A DNA stretch of 14,293 nucleotides, from positions 1,862-16,154 of the forward strand of contig JADHZB010001455.1 of assembly GCA_015657535.1 (NCBI GenBank), read 5' to 3'. Made by a program: the position numbers and the translations under genes. Shown here piece by piece: positions 14,216 through 14,293 of the stretch. A model generated the notes under the pieces. It saw nothing but the letters and a program-made list of their open reading frames with translations, was not told the DNA's origin and ran no database searches. The stretch's first letter is position 1, and the number at the start of each line of letters is the position of its first letter. Origin of the DNA: Nephromyces sp. MM_2019 (lineage: Eukaryota; Apicomplexa; Aconoidasida; Nephromycida).

Positions 14216-14293
14216 CACTCACACACACCAACAGAGAGACGCACACTCCACACATACAGAGACATAGAACGCGCACACACAACTCTAAAGACA
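14216..14293 (+). other. CA-rich sequence at the window edge
   Basis: CACACACCAACAGAGAGACGC-like, low complexity, no coding evidence. Confidence 0.5.

Noticed and set aside
1..14293. CRISPR arrays, insertion sequences, viral genes or rRNA
   Set aside because: No regular repeat-spacer structure, transposase or polymerase-like frame, or rRNA-like sequence was seen; the repeats are simple-sequence or minisatellite type.

Overview
The window reads as nuclear DNA of a small-genome eukaryote, most likely a protist. Coding exons are short, carry GT...AG splice signals, and are embedded in long TG-rich or CA-rich simple-sequence tracts; there are no bacterial operon features. The lineage cannot be fixed from this sequence. 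An alveolate such as an apicomplexan relative would fit the small genes and a single mu-adaptin, but that is a guess. Two genes are recognised firmly: an AP-2 type clathrin adaptor mu subunit (7654-9015, +, one exon) and an ANP32-type leucine-rich acidic nuclear phosphoprotein (12193-13412, -, three exons whose splice phases match exactly). A mitochondrial bS21-like ribosomal protein (about 13920-14180, +) and a four-cysteine zinc-ribbon gene (2743-3631, +) are moderately supported.

Layout. 1-481 is a TG minisatellite, probably the intron before a terminal exon at 482-568. 569-2001 is AT-rich with weak exon candidates. 2002-3631 holds the zinc-ribbon gene. 3650-5482 holds a purine-rich tract and three or four exon candidates of an unidentified helical protein. 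5483-7140 is mostly noncoding, with candidate exons for a tiny membrane protein and a CxxC protein. 7380-7653 is a CA-rich upstream region with a spaced GATTGA-type array, followed by mu-adaptin. 9016-10460 is TG-rich and contains a possible secreted-protein first exon and a degenerate 48-bp repeat. 10460-11180 is mainly CA-rich noncoding sequence. 11187-11899 is a mosaic of short charged open frames on both strands. 12193-13412 is ANP32. 13413-13919 is the region between the ANP32 gene and the bS21-like frame. The window ends in a 24-28 bp tandem repeat that supplies the bS21-like stop codon.

No pathway links these genes; they look like ordinary neighbouring eukaryotic loci. The main recurrent structure not explained by genes is a palindromic 12-mer, GTGTAYGTACAC, which occurs five times exactly and several more times as variants, often followed by TCGAAAAA. 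Exon calls other than mu-adaptin and ANP32 rest on open frames, codon-like composition and splice sites read by eye, and no database search was possible.
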